Assembly: GCA_011317545.1 (NCBI GenBank)
Contig: WUJK01000007.1
Coordinates: 124,001 to 188,000 of the forward strand
DNA length: 64,000 bases
Direction of reading: 5' to 3'
Source of the DNA: Coniella vitis
Lineage: Eukaryota; Ascomycota; Sordariomycetes; Diaporthales; Schizoparmaceae
The position numbers and the translations under genes are program-made. Under the pieces are notes generated by a model. The model had not been told where the DNA came from. It was given only the letters and a program-made list of their open reading frames with translations, and did not search any database. This document shows, in pieces, positions 62,151-64,000 of the stretch; positions within the stretch are counted from its first letter, which is position 1; every line of letters begins with the position of its first letter.

Positions 62151-62787
62151 CATGACTCCTTCACGCTCGCAAGAAATATGTCGTCGATGTTGTCGCCGTC
62201 GATGACCGCAGCATGAGCGATTGCAGCAGCAAGGCTGTTATCCACAGTTCCCAGAGACCCAATTTTCTGGTCTTTTTTCCGGACCTTTCGCTCCGTCTTG
62301 CACGTGCAAAACAGATGCTGCAGAACAACGGGCGAGTCAACATCTGGGCGCACTCTATATTTTTGGCTTGCGAAGGCGAGTCGAAAACATGGGAAGATTC
62401 TGCGAGAGCTCCACCATGACGTCTGCAGGAGACATGGCATTTTTTGAGCCGCCCTAGACTGCCATGACTGCTGACTGCTTGAACAGGCACTCTGCAGATC
62501 ATTTCTCGTCTGGTTCCCGCCGTGGGGCCTCTGGTCAGTGCAATGGGATACTCCGGGCACCACGGCCGCCCAGAGAACAGCCCAATCTCGTGGACTACTG
62601 GTTCAACTGGGAGGGCCAGTGATGCGATCTGGTGGATACGCCGGATGTCTGTAGCACAAATCAGCACGATGCCCTTACCCGTTGACAGAGCCGCATGCTG
62701 TAGCGCGTTTTGGGCAAGCAGATCTTGACTTGATGTGGGTGTTGCAACTGGCGGCGATATCCCACACTGACCTTTTTCCATATCCAT
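62150..62787 (-). CDS. Unresolved minus-strand candidate gene
   Basis: Protein-like segments appear in three minus-strand frames. From ATG 62787 one frame (open to 62161) reads MDMEKGQCGISPPVATPTSS, LLAQNALQHAALSTGKGIVL and HQIASLALPVEPVVHEIGLF. A second, after a possible CTGCAG acceptor near 62427, reads DVMVELSQNLPMFSTRLRKP. A third closes at 62150 with RVRPDVDSPVVLQHLFC and LAAAIAHAAVIDGDNIDDIF. A spliced or frameshifted gene of about 200 residues fits best, but I cannot settle the joints or name the family. It may extend upstream of 62787. Between here and 63431 I see no other gene. Confidence 0.3.
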
Positions 62788-63431
62788 CCTTCCCACGACC
62801 ACCTATCCGCCTGCCAAAAAATGTGGTTGCTGAGCAAACACGCCCCATAATATTGCTTATACTGCGGGTACAATTTGACCGGACAAACCTCCGGCATGCG
62901 TCGTCTTGCCTGTGACGATATTCGCATTCTCTCATCCCCGTCAGGCCTCACCCGCCAGGCGCAATGGAGGGAAGCGAAGAAGGGGGGAAAGAAAAAAGCA
63001 ACGCTGAGGCATCGTTCTCGGAGCAAACAAGCGACAGTATCGCGATGCCGGTGCAATCACTCCATTGCGCACAGAGGACGGGGCCCTCCTGCTACGTCAG
63101 GGAGAAAAGGGTAAATGTGGACCGCGGTAGTTGTTGGATTCACACACAAGTATATGATGGTGTGGGCTTCCCTCTCTTCTCTCTCGGGTGGACAGAATGC
63201 CATGGCTAGTAACGGTGCTGTCGTCACCTTTTTATCCTACCACTTTGACAAGTTTCACCTGGGGTTTTTTCGGTCCAAAGATCTATCATCGTTGTCACCC
63301 TTTTCTTCGTGGTTGCCAAAACTGATTGTGATACATGCGCTCTCTTGATATTGAGTCCTCCGTAACACAGTGCCAAACTCATCAAGCCATCCCCATCGTC
63401 TTCCCTCAACACTTGAACACGACACCTCATC

Positions 63432-64000
63432 ATGACATCCCATGAGGGCCAAAACGAGCCCAAAGAGGCTCGCGGCCAACCCACTCGCGGTACATCCAAC
63501 CGCCAGCAGCAACAGCAGCAGCAGCAGCAGCAGCAACCGCCAAGCCGCCCCCTCCAGCACCGTTCCCGGACAGCCTCGAGCGCTTTAGGAGACCTCCACG
63601 CCGACCCCGACAACTCGCATCGTCTCGACCGCATCCTGACGCAGCTCGACGACAAGGGCAAAGCCGAGCTGACCGAGCTCGCCGCGCAAATCGCGACGGG
63701 CGCCAAGCGCAAAGGGCGCGTCTCGCAGGAAGACGAGTACCGCCAGCAGAACCCGTGGTATGACCAGCCCAAGGACAAGCCGCTCTTCAGCCTGGGCGAG
63801 CCATTGCCCCGCGGCACGCAAAGGGGCCATGGCGGCAGCGGTGGCGGCGATCAAGACGGGGCCGCGGAGGAGGCTGCTGCGATCGCCAACGAGCGGCCCA
63901 ACCACACTGTGTTTAGCCTGGGTGAGCCTTTGCCGCGGCGAGTGCGCAGGACACACACGGGCGGGGGGCGGGATGCCAAGAATAAAGAGGATGATCTCGA
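63432..64000 (+). CDS. Unidentified protein, N-terminal 189 residues, cut by window edge
   Basis: ATG 63432 opens a frame with no stop to the end of the window. It begins MTSHEGQNEPKEARGQPTRG, has an 11-residue Gln run (25-35), then a helix-prone charged segment (LDRILTQLDDKGKAELTELA, about 64-84). Next is DEYRQQNPWYDQPKDKPLFS, leading into the nonamer FSLGEPLPR at 119-127, which is repeated exactly at 161-169 after a Gly/Ala-rich spacer; both are followed by basic residues. Strong GC3 and G/C-ending codons support real coding. The conserved-looking NPWYDQPKDKP block suggests the cytosolic N-terminus of a larger protein, possibly a membrane protein, but this is a guess and no family is assigned. 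Confidence 0.65.
   Translation, partial: MTSHEGQNEPKEARGQPTRGTSNRQQQQQQQQQQQPPSRPLQHRSRTASSALGDLHADPDNSHRLDRILTQLDDKGKAELTELAAQIATGAKRKGRVSQEDEYRQQNPWYDQPKDKPLFSLGEPLPRGTQRGHGGSGGGDQDGAAEEAAAIANERPNHTVFSLGEPLPRRVRRTHTGGGRDAKNKEDDL

Noticed and set aside
62221..62728. Short plus-strand frames in 62.2-62.7 kb
   Set aside because: Overlap each other without domain content; the minus strand gives more protein-like segments.

Overview
This window is nuclear DNA of a filamentous ascomycete (Pezizomycotina, most likely Sordariomycetes; Hypocreales is a guess). The evidence is short GT-AG introns of about 50-120 bp, single-copy eukaryotic genes that read like their mould orthologues, many microsatellites and poly-Gln/Ser/Asn tracts, and a transposon block whose mutations look like repeat-induced point mutation (RIP). 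All calls come from reading the sequence; no database search was possible.

Left arm (1-25.4 kb): gene-rich, ordinary GC. In order: the N-terminal part of a formin-type GTPase-binding-domain protein (-), PEX14 of the peroxisomal import docking complex (-), NDC80 of the kinetochore (+), VPS25 of ESCRT-II (+), a six-BRCT Brc1/Rtt107-like repair scaffold (-), a secreted GH81 endo-beta-1,3-glucanase (+) and glycerol kinase (-). These are unrelated housekeeping functions, not a cluster. pex14/ndc80 and brc1/GH81 are divergent pairs; vps25/brc1 and GH81/glycerol kinase are convergent pairs.

Centre (25.4-58.1 kb): a gene desert. At its core (31301-53707) are three head-to-tail copies of a Ty3/gypsy chromovirus with an exact 7434-bp period, all heavily RIP-mutated. 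The whole block is bounded by one 5-bp direct repeat, CAGCC, as if one insertion had later been amplified. Each internal junction holds two adjacent LTRs, one missing exactly 50 bp. Each copy also carries, on the strand opposite gag-pol, a decayed intron-containing reading frame with its own TATA box. It matches no protein I recognise and is the most novel item here. An AT-rich degenerate patch follows the array on the right.

Right arm (58.1-64 kb): a mitochondrial large-subunit ribosomal protein (MRPL27/mL41 type, -) divergent from UTP14 of the SSU processome (+), then an unresolved minus-strand candidate gene, then the N-terminal part of an unidentified protein (+) with a duplicated FSLGEPLPR motif.

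A 9-mer, TACTATGTA/TACATAGTA (half of the palindrome TACTATGTACATAGTA), occurs about 15 times in non-coding DNA outside the transposon, against about 0.3 expected by chance.
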